27,702 nucleotides of DNA from an uncultured Streptococcus sp. (GCA_916050055.1 CAJZJY010000001.1:1-27702), one strand, 5' to 3'. Shown: positions 1 to 8,501, counted from the stretch's first letter. Notes: generated from the sequence alone by a model not told the origin. Made by a program: numbers and translations.

Positions 1-102
1 GGTACAAACCTTCTAATCGTTGTTGGGGTAGCGTTAGAGTTAAGCCGACAAATTGAAGGACGTACAATTAAACGTAAGTATAAAGGATTTATTGAGGAAT
101 AA
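1..102 (+). CDS. secY: SecY preprotein translocase subunit, C-terminal end (partial)
   Basis: The first 33 codons visible are the tail of a gene that begins before the window and stops at TAA 100-102. The peptide starts with a hydrophobic run (TNLLIVVGVALEL) and ends in a short basic cytoplasmic tail (SRQIEGRTIKRKYKGFIEE). This matches the last transmembrane helix and tail of SecY, the channel subunit of the Sec translocon. Identification rests on this tail plus position immediately before adk in the conserved spc operon order. Confidence 0.85.
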   Translation, partial: GTNLLIVVGVALELSRQIEGRTIKRKYKGFIEE

Positions 103-112
103 TGGGAGAAAT

Positions 113-140
113 TGACAAGATGCAGCAATGCGTTTTGTCA
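113..140 (+). other. Perfect 12-bp hairpin with GCAA tetraloop between secY and adk
   Basis: Bases 113-124 pair with 129-140 across all twelve positions (two G-U wobbles), closed by loop GCAA at 125-128, a GNRA tetraloop. No T-run follows (GTTCTTCAGTT), so it is a poor intrinsic terminator. It lies in the 68-base gap between secY and adk, just ahead of the adk ribosome binding site at about 160-165. A role as an mRNA processing, stability or partial attenuation element is inference. Confidence 0.6.
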
Positions 141-161
141 GTTCTTCAGTTATGATTCTAG

Positions 162-824
<663 letters not shown>

Positions 825-839
825 GAACTGCCTGTTATC

Positions 840-869
840 TTGCAATTATGGTAGCTAAAATGGTATACT
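840..869 (+). promoter_or_regulatory. Probable internal promoter for infA and the downstream alpha-operon genes
   Basis: TTGCAA (840-845) is followed after 18 bases by TATACT (864-869), preceded by TGG, so the -10 is of the extended type. It lies in the 117-base adk-infA gap. The implied transcript starts near 876 and has a leader of about 65 bases. The promoter sits inside the loop of a 9-bp inverted repeat (832-840 with 879-887). This is a sequence match only. Confidence 0.5.
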
Positions 870-941
870 TAGAAAGTTAGATAACGGTAGAAGTCCGTCA
901 AATAATCCGTAAAAACTTTTTACAAGTAAGGAGGATGAGAC

Positions 942-1160
942 ATGGCAAAGGAAGACGTAATTGAAATTGAAGGTATTGTTAATGAAACATTACCGAATGC
1001 GATGTTCAAGGTCGAACTTGAAAACGGTCATGAGGTTTTAGCGCATGTATCTGGAAAAATCCGGATGCACTACATTAAAATTTTACCGGGCGATAAAGTA
1101 ACGGTTGAATTATCACCGTACGATTTAACGCGCGGAAGAATCACGTATCGCTTTAAATAA
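942..1160 (+). CDS. infA: Translation initiation factor IF-1
   Basis: This 72-aa protein is a single S1/OB-fold domain. It binds the A site of the 30S subunit and cooperates with IF-2 and IF-3 in start-codon selection. The length and the sequence [13 protein letters not shown], the segment around [17 protein letters not shown] and the ending [12 protein letters not shown] are all characteristic of IF-1. The ATG follows AAGGAGGATGAGAC, a strong ribosome binding site. The gene is preceded by a probable promoter of its own and leads into rpmJ 35 bases later. Confidence 0.98.
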   Translation: MAKEDVIEIEGIVNETLPNAMFKVELENGHEVLAHVSGKIRMHYIKILPGDKVTVELSPYDLTRGRITYRFK

Positions 1161-1195
1161 TGGACTCCGTTAATGAAATAGAGGAGGGAACTTAA

Positions 1196-1309
1196 ATGAA
1201 AGTTAGAGCATCAGTAAAACCAATTTGCGAAAAATGTAAAGTAATTAAACGCAATGGTAAAGTTATGGTGATTTGTCAAAATCCCAAACATAAACAACGT
1301 CAAGGATAA
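1196..1309 (+). CDS. rpmJ: 50S ribosomal protein L36
   Basis: This short gene encodes a 37-aa protein beginning [14 protein letters not shown] and ending NPKHKQRQG. The zinc ribbon is visible as CEKC, then C and H within CQNPKH (a C-X2-C, C-X4-H pattern), which is the zinc-dependent form of L36. The protein is a late-assembly component of the 50S subunit. The ATG follows GAGGAGGGAAC. It lies in the universal position between infA and rpsM. Length equals the family norm. Confidence 0.97.
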   Translation: MKVRASVKPICEKCKVIKRNGKVMVICQNPKHKQRQG

Positions 1310-1332
1310 TATATAAGGAGGTACTCATTAGT

Positions 1333-1698
1333 ATGGCTCGTATTGCAGGTGTGGATATTCCACGTGAAAAACGTGTTGTTATTTCTTTAACCTATATTTA
1401 CGGTATCGGTATTACTACTTCAAAACAAATCTTAGCAGCTGCTAACGTTAGTGAAGATACTCGTGTTCGCGATTTATCGAACGATGAGTTAGACCGTATC
1501 CGTGCTGAAGTGGATAAACTAAAAATTGAAGGTGACTTACGTCGTGAAGTGAACTTAAACATCAAACGCTTGATGGAAATTGGTTCATACCGTGGAGTTC
1601 GCCACCGTCGTGGTTTACCAGTTCGTGGTCAAAATACAAAAAATAATGCTCGTACTCGTAAAGGCCCAGCTAAGGCTATTGCAGGTAAGAAAAAATAA
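1333..1698 (+). CDS. rpsM: 30S ribosomal protein S13
   Basis: The 121-aa protein begins [14 protein letters not shown], has a helix-two-turn-helix segment around [14 protein letters not shown], and ends in a very basic tail ([15 protein letters not shown] onward). S13 lies in the head of the 30S subunit and contacts the P-site tRNA and the bridge to the 50S subunit. AAGGAGG is about 11 bases before the ATG, slightly long spacing. It follows rpmJ by 23 bases and precedes rpsK by 27, so it is co-transcribed with both. Confidence 0.98.
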   Translation: MARIAGVDIPREKRVVISLTYIYGIGITTSKQILAAANVSEDTRVRDLSNDELDRIRAEVDKLKIEGDLRREVNLNIKRLMEIGSYRGVRHRRGLPVRGQNTKNNARTRKGPAKAIAGKKK

Positions 1699-1725
1699 TT
1701 TAGAGAAGAAGGAGGTTAATTCTTC

Positions 1726-2112
1726 ATGGCAAAGAAAGTTGTACGCAAACGCCGCGTGAAAAAGAATATTGAATCTGGTGTAGCACACATCCGTTCAACA
1801 TTTAATAATACAATTGTTATGATTACAGACGTTCATGGTAATGCTGTTTCATGGTCTTCTGCAGGTGCTTTAGGATTTAAAGGTTCTAAAAAATCAACAC
1901 CATTTGCTGCTCAAATGGCTGCTGAATCTGCTGCAAAAGGTTCAATGGAGCATGGAATGAAAACTGTAGAAGTTTCTGTTAAAGGTCCTGGTTCAGGTCG
2001 TGAAGCTGCTATTCGTTCATTACAAGCTACTGGATTAGAAGTGACAGCAATTCGTGACGTAACACCAATCCCTCATAATGGATGTCGTCCTCCAAAACGC
2101 CGTCGTGTGTAA
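1726..2112 (+). CDS. rpsK: 30S ribosomal protein S11
   Basis: The 128-aa protein has the S11 core (THVHG-like [15 protein letters not shown] near residues 33-47, [14 protein letters not shown] after it) and the conserved ending [11 protein letters not shown]11 forms part of the 30S platform near the E site and the Shine-Dalgarno helix. The start is preceded by AAGGAGG. It lies between rpsM and rpoA in the canonical alpha-operon order. Confidence 0.98.
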   Translation: MAKKVVRKRRVKKNIESGVAHIRSTFNNTIVMITDVHGNAVSWSSAGALGFKGSKKSTPFAAQMAAESAAKGSMEHGMKTVEVSVKGPGSGREAAIRSLQATGLEVTAIRDVTPIPHNGCRPPKRRRV

Positions 2113-2181
2113 TGGATTGTTATTGTTGAATTTTGTCGGACAATCGCACATTGAACGTACGTTTTGAAAGGGGTAAAAAAC

Positions 2182-3129
2182 ATGATCGAAATTGAAAAAC
2201 CAAAAATTGAAACGATCGAAATCAGCGAAGATGCAAAGTTTGGTAAATTCGTTGTTGAGCCACTTGAACGCGGTTATGGTACTACCTTAGGGAACTCATT
2301 ACGCCGAATCTTATTATCGTCACTCCCTGGTACTGCAGTAACAGATATCCAAATGGATGGCGTTTTACATGAATTTTCAACAATAGATGGCGTGGTTGAA
2401 GACGTAGCTGCAATTATTTTAAACATTAAAAAAATTGCATTGAAGTCTTTCACTGAAGATGAAAATAAAGTATTAGAAATTGATGTTAAAGGTCCAGCGG
2501 TAGTAACTGCAGGCGATATCAAACATGATAGCGACATTCAAGTTCTAAACCCTGATTTATATATCTGTACAGTAGCTGAAGGATATCACTTCCATGTTCG
2601 TATGAATGCTAAAAATGGTCGTGGATATGTTCGCTCTGACTACAATAAATCTGATAATATGCCAATTGGTGTAATCCCAATTGATTCTATTTATACTCCG
2701 ATTAGTAAAGTGAACTACCAAGTCGAAAACACTCGTATTGGTCAAAAAAATATTTATGATAAACTAACTCTTGATGTATGGACAGATGGTTCAATCGCTC
2801 CTCAAGATGCTGTTAGTTTAGCGGCTCGTATCTTAACAGAGCACTTAAATATCTTTGTTAATTTAACAAATGAAGCACATCCTATGGAAATCATGGTCGA
2901 AAAAGAAGAAACTCAAAAAGAACGTCTTCTTGAAATGACTATCGAAGAACTAGATTTATCAGTTCGTTCATATAACTGCTTAAAACGTGCTGGAATTAAC
3001 ACAGTACATGAATTAACAAGCAAGTCTGAAGCGGAAATGATCAAAGTTCGTAACTTAGGTCGTAAATCGCTTGAAGAAGTGAAACAAAAATTAATCGATT
3101 TAAATTTAGACTTACGTCGTGAAGACTAA
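2182..3129 (+). CDS. rpoA: DNA-directed RNA polymerase subunit alpha
   Basis: The 315-aa alpha subunit dimerises to nucleate RNA polymerase assembly. Its C-terminal domain contacts UP elements and activators. The N-terminal domain shows [22 protein letters not shown] near residues 30-51. The C-terminal domain (about 245-315) has the helix-hairpin-helix segment ending [16 protein letters not shown] place the start at ATG 2182 ([10 protein letters not shown]), with the ribosome binding site GAAAGGGG at 2166-2173. The in-frame TTG at 2164 overlaps that site and is not used. It is co-transcribed with rpsK and rplQ. Confidence 0.98.
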   Translation: MIEIEKPKIETIEISEDAKFGKFVVEPLERGYGTTLGNSLRRILLSSLPGTAVTDIQMDGVLHEFSTIDGVVEDVAAIILNIKKIALKSFTEDENKVLEIDVKGPAVVTAGDIKHDSDIQVLNPDLYICTVAEGYHFHVRMNAKNGRGYVRSDYNKSDNMPIGVIPIDSIYTPISKVNYQVENTRIGQKNIYDKLTLDVWTDGSIAPQDAVSLAARILTEHLNIFVNLTNEAHPMEIMVEKEETQKERLLEMTIEELDLSVRSYNCLKRAGINTVHELTSKSEAEMIKVRNLGRKSLEEVKQKLIDLNLDLRRED

Positions 3130-3160
3130 TAGAAACTCTTAAGAAGGAGGAATATTAAAA

Positions 3161-3541
3161 ATGGCTTATCGTAAATTAGGACGTACAAGTTCACAACGTA
3201 AAGCGTTATTACGTGACTTGACAACTGACTTAATTATTAACGAACGTATCGTTACAACTGAAGCTCGTGCTAAAGAAATCCGTTCTACTGTAGAAAAAAT
3301 GATTACTTTAGGTAAACGTGGTGACTTACATGCTCGCCGTCAAGCAGCTGCATTTGTACGTAACGAAGTAGCAGATGTTCGTGAAGAAGGCGAATCAATC
3401 GTTGTTGAAACAGCGTTACAAAAATTATTTAATGATTTAGCATCACGTTACAGCGAACGTCAAGGTGGATACACTCGTATTCTTAAAACTGAACCTCGTC
3501 GTGGCGATGCTGCACCAATGGTTATCATTGAATTAGTTTAA
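3161..3541 (+). CDS. rplQ: 50S ribosomal protein L17
   Basis: The 126-aa protein begins [20 protein letters not shown] and carries the N-terminal basic helix and the central region of L17, which surrounds the peptide exit tunnel on the 50S surface. The ending MVIIELV is typical. AAGAAGGAGG precedes the ATG. This is the last ribosomal gene of the operon. Putative terminators follow in the next gap. Confidence 0.97.
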   Translation: MAYRKLGRTSSQRKALLRDLTTDLIINERIVTTEARAKEIRSTVEKMITLGKRGDLHARRQAAAFVRNEVADVREEGESIVVETALQKLFNDLASRYSERQGGYTRILKTEPRRGDAAPMVIIELV

Positions 3542-3559
3542 TAAACATTCAATCGAACA

Positions 3560-3616
3560 CTTTTCGATGGTTGAAAAGAGCGTCATGATGGTAATAATCA
3601 TCTTGCTTATAAGATG
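3560..3616 (+). other. Two short stem-loops in the rplQ-ecfA1 gap
   Basis: CTTTTC (3560-3565) pairs with GAAAAG (3573-3578). CATCTT (3599-3604) pairs with AAGATG (3611-3616). Neither is followed by a T-run. They precede the two stronger hairpins at 3627 and 3685. No coding potential is visible. The function is unknown. Confidence 0.35.
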
Positions 3617-3626
3617 GAAAGTCTGG

Positions 3627-3656
3627 GGCTACTGAAAAGGTAGCCTTATTCTTTCT
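3627..3656 (+). terminator. Probable intrinsic terminator of the ribosomal operon
   Basis: GGCTAC (3627-3632) pairs with GTAGCC (3640-3645), loop TGAAAAG, followed by the T-rich TTATTCTTTCT. The stem is short at 6 bp, so termination may be partial. Confidence 0.55.
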
Positions 3657-3684
3657 CAGATTATTTAGTCTAGCTCGTTGTTTT

Positions 3685-3704
3685 CCCGCCAAGTTTTTGG
3701 CGGG
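3685..3704 (+). other. GC-rich 8-bp hairpin before ecfA1
   Basis: CCCGCCAA (3685-3692) pairs perfectly with TTGGCGGG (3697-3704), loop GTTT. It is stable but is followed by GGAGCACTTC rather than T residues. A weaker CACTT/AAGTG pairing (3709-3713 with 3724-3728) lies just downstream and is followed by seven T residues (3731-3737), so the pair may act as a compound terminator. Confidence 0.45.
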
Positions 3705-3776
3705 GGAGCACTTCATCATGAAAAAGTGTATTTTTTTATTTATACATATTTTTATACATAGTTATAAGGGAAAGGG

Positions 3777-4628
3777 GTGTCCCCGTTGCAATCAACAATT
3801 ATTGAGTTAAATAATATTCATTACCGTTATCACGAAGAAGATGCTAGAGAAGCTCTAGCTGGAGTTTCTTTAAAGGTTAACCGTGGGGAGTGGTTAGCGA
3901 TTATCGGCCACAATGGTTCTGGGAAATCAACACTAGCAAAAGTCATGAATGGTCTTATCGAAGCAGGTAGCGGAGAAGTATTCATTAATGGCGTTCTTTT
4001 AAATGATGAAACGGTATACGACGCTAGACGCGCAGTTGGAATGGTATTCCAAAATCCGGATAATCAATTTGTTGGGACAACGGTGGAAGACGACATCGCT
4101 TTCGGGTTAGAAAATATCGGCTTGCCTCGAGAAGAAATGCTAGAACGTGTGACACGTGTTCTTGAGATGGTAAAAATGAGCGACTTCAGAACAAAGGAAC
4201 CAGCTCGACTCTCAGGAGGTCAAAAACAACGGGTTGCGATTGCTGGGGTAACAGCACTAGAACCTTCAGTGATTATTTTGGATGAAGCCACTTCAATGCT
4301 GGATCCAAAAGGTCGTATGGAAGTGATTGCGACGATTCAAAAGTTGCATAAAGAAAAGAATATTACTGTCATTTCGATTACACATGATTTAGATGAAGCA
4401 GCACAAGCGGACCGTATTGTGTTAATGGAACAAGGTCAAATTCAACAAATTGGAACCCCTGAAGAAATTTTCAAATTAGGTACGAAGCTTGTTGAAAAGG
4501 GACTCGATGTGCCGTTTGCTGAGAAATTAATCGAAGTACTTCGCGAAAAAGGGATGGAAGTTCCTGAAGCGTATCTTGATGAAGAAGGGTTGGTGGAATG
4601 GTTATGGACATCCGTTTTAACGAAGTAA
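3777..4628 (+). CDS. ecfA1: Energy-coupling factor transporter ATP-binding protein EcfA1
   Basis: This is one of the two ATPases that power group II ECF transporters, which import vitamins and metals through exchangeable S-components. The 283-aa protein has Walker A GHNGSGKST (residues 44-52), signature [13 protein letters not shown], Walker B VIILDEATSMLDP and switch histidine ITHD. The start is uncertain. GTG 3777 lies 6 bases after AAGGG, while TTG 3786 lies 8 bases after AAAGGGG and would give 280 aa. It overlaps ecfA2 by 31 bases, indicating translational coupling. Confidence 0.95.
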   Translation: MSPLQSTIIELNNIHYRYHEEDAREALAGVSLKVNRGEWLAIIGHNGSGKSTLAKVMNGLIEAGSGEVFINGVLLNDETVYDARRAVGMVFQNPDNQFVGTTVEDDIAFGLENIGLPREEMLERVTRVLEMVKMSDFRTKEPARLSGGQKQRVAIAGVTALEPSVIILDEATSMLDPKGRMEVIATIQKLHKEKNITVISITHDLDEAAQADRIVLMEQGQIQQIGTPEEIFKLGTKLVEKGLDVPFAEKLIEVLREKGMEVPEAYLDEEGLVEWLWTSVLTK

Positions 4629-5479
4629 ATTTCGCATACCAGGCAAACACACCTTTTGAAACACGTGCGCTATTTGACGTGAACTTTGAGATTCCATCAG
4701 GAAAGTACACAGCAATTATCGGACATACAGGCTCTGGGAAATCGACTATTTTACAACACTTAAATGCGTTACTAAAACCAACAACTGGTACAGTAACGCT
4801 TGGGGATCGTGTAGTTGATTCTGAAACGAGCAATAAAGACTTGAAACCACTGCGCCAAAAAGTCGGTATCGTATTCCAGTTTCCGGAATCACAACTCTTC
4901 GAAGAAACAGTTGAAAAAGATATTGCTTTCGGACCAAAGAACTTCGGAGCAAGTGAAGAAGAGGCGAATCAGCTAGCGAAAGAAACTCTAAAGATTGTTG
5001 GACTTCCTGAAGAGGTCTTACATAAGTCACCATTCGATTTATCTGGAGGACAAATGCGACGTGTAGCGATAGCTGGCGTGTTAGCGATGCAACCAGAAGT
5101 GTTAGTCTTAGACGAACCGACAGCGGGATTAGATCCTAAAGGTCGCTTTGAGATGATGGAGATGTTTGCAAATCTGCAACGCGAAAAAGGCATTACAATC
5201 GTTCTTGTAACACACCAAATGAATGACGTTAGCGATTATGCGGATTACGTGGTTGTTTGTGAAAAAGGAACAGTTGTAAAAACAGGGACTCCTGAAGAAG
5301 TGTTTGCGGATGCTGCTTGGTTACAAGAAAAACAACTAGGCTTGCCTTCGACGGTTCAATTTGTCGAAAAGTTGAAAGCAAAAGGATTCCAAACAGACGC
5401 TCGTCCAATGAACTTGGAAGCCTTAGCAGACTTACTTGTGTCACATTCGAAAAACGGAGGTGACATAAGTGCTCGATAA
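4598..5479 (+). CDS. ecfA2: Energy-coupling factor transporter ATP-binding protein EcfA2
   Basis: This is the partner ATPase of the ECF module, forming a heterodimer with EcfA1. The 293-aa protein has Walker A GHTGSGKST (residues 42-50), signature LSGGQMRRVAIAG, Walker B LVLDEPTAGLDPKG and switch region VTHQMND. ATG 4598 follows AAGAAGGG by 8 bases. A second ATG at 4604 is less well placed. The start lies inside ecfA1 and the end overlaps ecfT by 11 bases, so the three genes are tightly coupled. Confidence 0.95.
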   Translation: MVMDIRFNEVNFAYQANTPFETRALFDVNFEIPSGKYTAIIGHTGSGKSTILQHLNALLKPTTGTVTLGDRVVDSETSNKDLKPLRQKVGIVFQFPESQLFEETVEKDIAFGPKNFGASEEEANQLAKETLKIVGLPEEVLHKSPFDLSGGQMRRVAIAGVLAMQPEVLVLDEPTAGLDPKGRFEMMEMFANLQREKGITIVLVTHQMNDVSDYADYVVVCEKGTVVKTGTPEEVFADAAWLQEKQLGLPSTVQFVEKLKAKGFQTDARPMNLEALADLLVSHSKNGGDISAR

Positions 5480-6266
5480 ACTTATTTTAGGTCGCTACTT
5501 ACAAGGCGATTCGTGGATTCATAAACTCGATCCAAGAACAAAATTGATTGGAACATTTGTTTTCGTATTAGTCATCTTCTTGGCGAATAACTGGGTAACA
5601 TATGGCTTATTAATCGGCTATACATTGATTGCGTTGCTCTTATCGAAGATTCCATTAGGATTCTTCTGGAAAGGGATCAAACCATTAATTTGGGTGATTC
5701 TATTTACAGTTGCGCTTCAAATCTTATTTACAAGTGGTGGAGACGTCTACTTCCAATGGGGATTCATTCAAGTAACGTCTGAGGGGATTATTAACGCGGT
5801 ATTCATCTTCTTACGATTCGTTTTAATTATCTCGTTCTCAACGCTATTAACATTAACAACTGCACCATTGCAATTAACGGATGCGATTGAAGCGGTGATG
5901 AAGCCGTTAGCCGTTGTGAAATTCCCAGTGCATGAAGTAGCATTGATGTTATCTATTGCACTACGTTTCGTTCCAACATTAATGGACGAAGCACAAAAAA
6001 TCATGAATGCGCAACGAGCTCGTGGGGTTGATTTTGGAGAAGGAAATCTCTTCGAACAAATGAAGGCGATTATCCCAATCTTAATTCCGCTATTTGTCAG
6101 CTCATTAAACCGTGCCGAAGACCTGGCAACAGCCATGGAAGCACGTGGATATCAAGGAGGAGACGGACGTAGTAAGTACCGTGTTCTGAACTATGAAATG
6201 CGTGACGCCATTGCGGGATTATCCCTAGTGGTTGTAACCATTTTATTATTTGTATTAAAAGCATAA
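5469..6266 (+). CDS. ecfT: Energy-coupling factor transporter transmembrane protein EcfT
   Basis: EcfT is the membrane scaffold that links EcfA1A2 to the substrate-binding S-components. The 265-aa protein shows several membrane segments in its first 130 residues (for example LIGTFVFVLVIFLANNW). It then has two Ala-Arg-Gly coupling motifs, in AQRARGVDF and AMEARGYQG, which dock into the ATPases. Translation starts at GTG 5469 behind GGAGGTGA. No S-component gene lies in the window, as expected for a shared group II module. A strong terminator follows. Confidence 0.95.
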   Translation: MLDKLILGRYLQGDSWIHKLDPRTKLIGTFVFVLVIFLANNWVTYGLLIGYTLIALLLSKIPLGFFWKGIKPLIWVILFTVALQILFTSGGDVYFQWGFIQVTSEGIINAVFIFLRFVLIISFSTLLTLTTAPLQLTDAIEAVMKPLAVVKFPVHEVALMLSIALRFVPTLMDEAQKIMNAQRARGVDFGEGNLFEQMKAIIPILIPLFVSSLNRAEDLATAMEARGYQGGDGRSKYRVLNYEMRDAIAGLSLVVVTILLFVLKA

Positions 6267-6275
6267 AAAAATAAG

Positions 6276-6301
6276 GAGCTTGACTTGTCAAGCTCTTTTT
6301 T
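6276..6301 (+). terminator. Intrinsic terminator after ecfT
   Basis: GAGCTTGA (6276-6283) pairs with TCAAGCTC (6288-6295), loop CTTG, followed by six T residues. The stem is also preceded by A-rich sequence. It separates the ecf genes from truA. Confidence 0.85.
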
Positions 6302-6317
6302 GAAAGAAGGGAAAAGG

Positions 6318-7067
6318 ATGCAGCGATATAAACTCACGATTCAATATGATGGTACGCCCTATGTTGGATTTCAAGTGCAAGAGAATGGGAATAGCATTCA
6401 AGCAGAACTGAATAAAGCCTTGAAGAAGATGACAAAGGGCCAATATATTCCTGTTAGTGGTTCTGGTCGTACTGATTCTGGAGTGCATGCCAAAGGTCAA
6501 GTCGTTCATATCGATTATCCAAAAGCTATTGAGGCAGCTTCTCTTATTCGTGCGATGAACAGTTTATTACCAACTTCAATCCGGATTGTTTCTGCAGAAG
6601 CGGTCTCTGAAGAGTTTCACGCGCGCTATAGTGTGACTGGCAAACGTTATATTTATAAAGTAACGACGGCTGCTGTTCAGAGTCCATTTCGTCGTCAATA
6701 TGAGCTGCATCACCCATTCAAGACTGATGTAGAGCGCATCAACAAGGCGTTTGAAACGGTGATTGGAGAACACGACTTCACAAGTTTTTGCTCGACTAAA
6801 AGCGATAAAGACTCTAAAGTACGAGTGGTCACAAAAGCAGAAGTGGCTCGTCACGGCGACGAATTAATCTTCACGTTTGAAGGAAAAGGGTTCCTCTACA
6901 ATATGGTTCGCATTCTTGTAGGAACTGCGCTTCAAATTGGAGATGGCTTACGTGAAGTGGAAGAGATGAAGCAAATTTTGGAAGCGATGGACCGAAATGC
7001 AGCTGGCCCAACAGCGCCTGCTCATGGGTTATACTTAGATGAAGTGTTTTATAAGAATTTCGACTAG
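6318..7067 (+). CDS. truA: tRNA pseudouridine(38-40) synthase TruA
   Basis: TruA isomerises uridines 38-40 of the tRNA anticodon stem to pseudouridine. The 249-aa protein has the catalytic aspartate D53 in GSGRTDSGVHAKGQ, and the later motifs FTSFCS and FLYNMVRILVG. I place the start at ATG 6318 (MQRYKLTIQYDGT) behind AGAAGGGAAAAGG. The upstream in-frame TTG at 6285 lies inside the terminator loop and is rejected. In many relatives truA follows ecfT, so the context supports the call. Confidence 0.96.
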   Translation: MQRYKLTIQYDGTPYVGFQVQENGNSIQAELNKALKKMTKGQYIPVSGSGRTDSGVHAKGQVVHIDYPKAIEAASLIRAMNSLLPTSIRIVSAEAVSEEFHARYSVTGKRYIYKVTTAAVQSPFRRQYELHHPFKTDVERINKAFETVIGEHDFTSFCSTKSDKDSKVRVVTKAEVARHGDELIFTFEGKGFLYNMVRILVGTALQIGDGLREVEEMKQILEAMDRNAAGPTAPAHGLYLDEVFYKNFD

Positions 7068-7076
7068 AAATATGAT
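7048..7076 (+). promoter_or_regulatory. Possible promoter for pepS
   Basis: TTTATA (7048-7053) and TATGAT (7071-7076) are 17 bases apart. They lie at the very end of truA, 36 bases before the pepS start. This is a modest match, and read-through from truA is also possible because no terminator is seen between the two genes. Confidence 0.35.
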
Positions 7077-7111
7077 AGGATGAAAGTAGTTATATTAAAA
7101 GGAGTGTCAAT

Positions 7112-8356
7112 ATGGTATTAAAAGATTTCGACAAAAACTTAGAAAAATACGCTAAATTATTAATCTCAACAGGGATTAACGTGCAACCAGGTCACACTGT
7201 CAATATTGTGATTGACGTAGACCAAGCACCTTTAGCTCGTTTATTAGTAAAAGAAGCTTATGCACACGGAGCAAGTGAAGTAATCGTATCATGGGCTGAC
7301 GATTTTGTAGGCCGTGAACGCTTATTACATGCTGCAGAAGACCGTATCACAAACGTTCCAGAATACCGTGTAGCAGAAATGGACTACTTATTAGAAAAGA
7401 AAGCAAGCCGCTTAAACGTTCGTTCAGCTGACCCAGATGCATTCGCTGGCGTTTCAGCAGAACGTCTACAACAATCAGCAAAAGCATTAAGCCTTGCATT
7501 AAAACCATTACGTACAGCAACACAAGCCAACAAAGTGAGCTGGACAGTAGCGTCAGCAGCTGGTAAAGAATGGGCGAAAAAAGTATTCCCTAATGCAGCA
7601 ACTGATGAAGAAGCAGTAGATTTATTATGGGATCAAATCTTCAAAACTTGCCGTGTTTATGCGGATGATCCAGTGGCAGCATGGAAAGAACACGAAGAAA
7701 AATTAGATGCTAAAGCAGCTATTTTAAACAAAGAACAATTCGTAAAATTACACTACACTGCACCAGGAACAGACTTAACTCTTGGAATGCCTAAAAACCA
7801 TGTCTGGGAAAGTGCTGGAAGCTTGAACGCTCAAGGAGAACACTTCATCGCAAATATGCCAACAGAGGAAGTCTTCTCAGCTCCTGACTTCCGCGTAGCT
7901 GAAGGATATGTATCAAGTACAAAACCATTAAGCTACAACGGAAACATTATCGAAGGCATCAAAGTAACTTTCAAAGACGGTCAAATCACAGAAGTTTCTG
8001 CTGAAAAAGGCGACCAAGTGATGAAAGACTTAGTATTCGAAAACAATGGTGCTCGTGGATTAGGTGAAGTAGCGTTAGTAAGTGACCCATCACCAATCTC
8101 ACAATCAGGCATTACATTCTTCAACACATTATTTGATGAAAATGCATCAAACCACTTAGCAATCGGTTCTGCTTATGCAACAAGTGTTAAAGGTGGAGAA
8201 AACTTCGAAACTGAAGAAGAATTAAGAGAAGCTGGATTAAACCGTGCTGATGTTCACGTAGACTTCATGATCGGTGGACCAGAAATGAACGTAGATGGTA
8301 TCCGTGAAGACGGTACTGTTGTTCCAATCTTCCGTAACGGAGACTGGGCAATCTAG
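7112..8356 (+). CDS. pepS: M29-family metallo-aminopeptidase (PepS/AmpS type)
   Basis: This 414-aa cytoplasmic aminopeptidase releases N-terminal residues from peptides using two divalent metals. Family M29 ligands can be placed at E253 (PTEEVFSAPD), E319 (GLGEVALV), H348 (ASNHLAIGSAY), H382 and D384 (VHVDFMIGGPE). Length and sequence match streptococcal PepS and staphylococcal AmpS. The ATG is behind AAAAGGAGTG. It stands alone, bounded by truA and a terminator. Substrate range cannot be read from sequence. Confidence 0.93.
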   Translation: MVLKDFDKNLEKYAKLLISTGINVQPGHTVNIVIDVDQAPLARLLVKEAYAHGASEVIVSWADDFVGRERLLHAAEDRITNVPEYRVAEMDYLLEKKASRLNVRSADPDAFAGVSAERLQQSAKALSLALKPLRTATQANKVSWTVASAAGKEWAKKVFPNAATDEEAVDLLWDQIFKTCRVYADDPVAAWKEHEEKLDAKAAILNKEQFVKLHYTAPGTDLTLGMPKNHVWESAGSLNAQGEHFIANMPTEEVFSAPDFRVAEGYVSSTKPLSYNGNIIEGIKVTFKDGQITEVSAEKGDQVMKDLVFENNGARGLGEVALVSDPSPISQSGITFFNTLFDENASNHLAIGSAYATSVKGGENFETEEELREAGLNRADVHVDFMIGGPEMNVDGIREDGTVVPIFRNGDWAI

Positions 8357-8374
8357 TTCAATGAATTGAAAAGT

Positions 8375-8413
8375 AAAAGGAACGAACTTTGAGAGAAGTT
8401 CGTTCCTTTTTTG
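8375..8413. terminator. Bidirectional intrinsic terminator between pepS and the convergent lysR
   Basis: Bases 8375-8389 pair with 8396-8410 over 15 bp, loop TGAGAG. The plus strand continues with T residues. The minus-strand continuation is also T-rich (TTTTACTTTT), so it can end both pepS and the facing lysR transcript. Confidence 0.85.
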
Positions 8414-8418
8414 TTGTT

Positions 8419-8451
8419 CTATAAGAAAAACTAATACAACTATAAGAAAAA
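8419..8451. repeat. Tandem 12-bp direct repeat with 21-bp period
   Basis: CTATAAGAAAAA occurs at 8419-8430 and again at 8440-8451. The starts are 21 bases apart, which is two helical turns. The second copy ends five bases before a -35-like hexamer at 8456. The geometry resembles paired activator sites such as those of LytTR-type response regulators, but the repeat sequence itself is not one I recognise. Confidence 0.6.
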
Positions 8452-8455
8452 TCAA

Positions 8456-8485
8456 TTGGTAAAAAGTTCACAAGGAAGGTACAAT
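8456..8485 (+). promoter_or_regulatory. Promoter-like sequence facing into the 3' end of the minus-strand lysR gene
   Basis: TTGGTA (8456-8461) and TACAAT (8480-8485) are 18 bases apart, just downstream of the tandem repeat. No plus-strand gene follows. A transcript would be antisense to lysR. This could be a remnant of a lost gene's promoter, an antisense RNA promoter, or chance in AT-rich DNA. Confidence 0.35.
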
Positions 8486-8501
8486 AAAAACAGAGGAATC
8501 C

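Noticed and set aside
112..140. TTGACA at 112-117 as an adk promoter
   Set aside because: No -10 lies at the right distance, and the bases are part of a long hairpin.
2164..2181. TTG 2164 as the rpoA start
   Set aside because: It overlaps the ribosome binding site for ATG 2182, which gives the normal 315-aa alpha subunit.
3741..3759. Twin TATACAT elements as the ecfA1 promoter
   Set aside because: No acceptable -35 lies 16-18 bases upstream of either, so I did not list a promoter.
4471..6291. Several long minus-strand open frames opposite the ecf genes
   Set aside because: They are shadows of the ATPase and EcfT genes, lack binding sites, and have no recognisable protein features.
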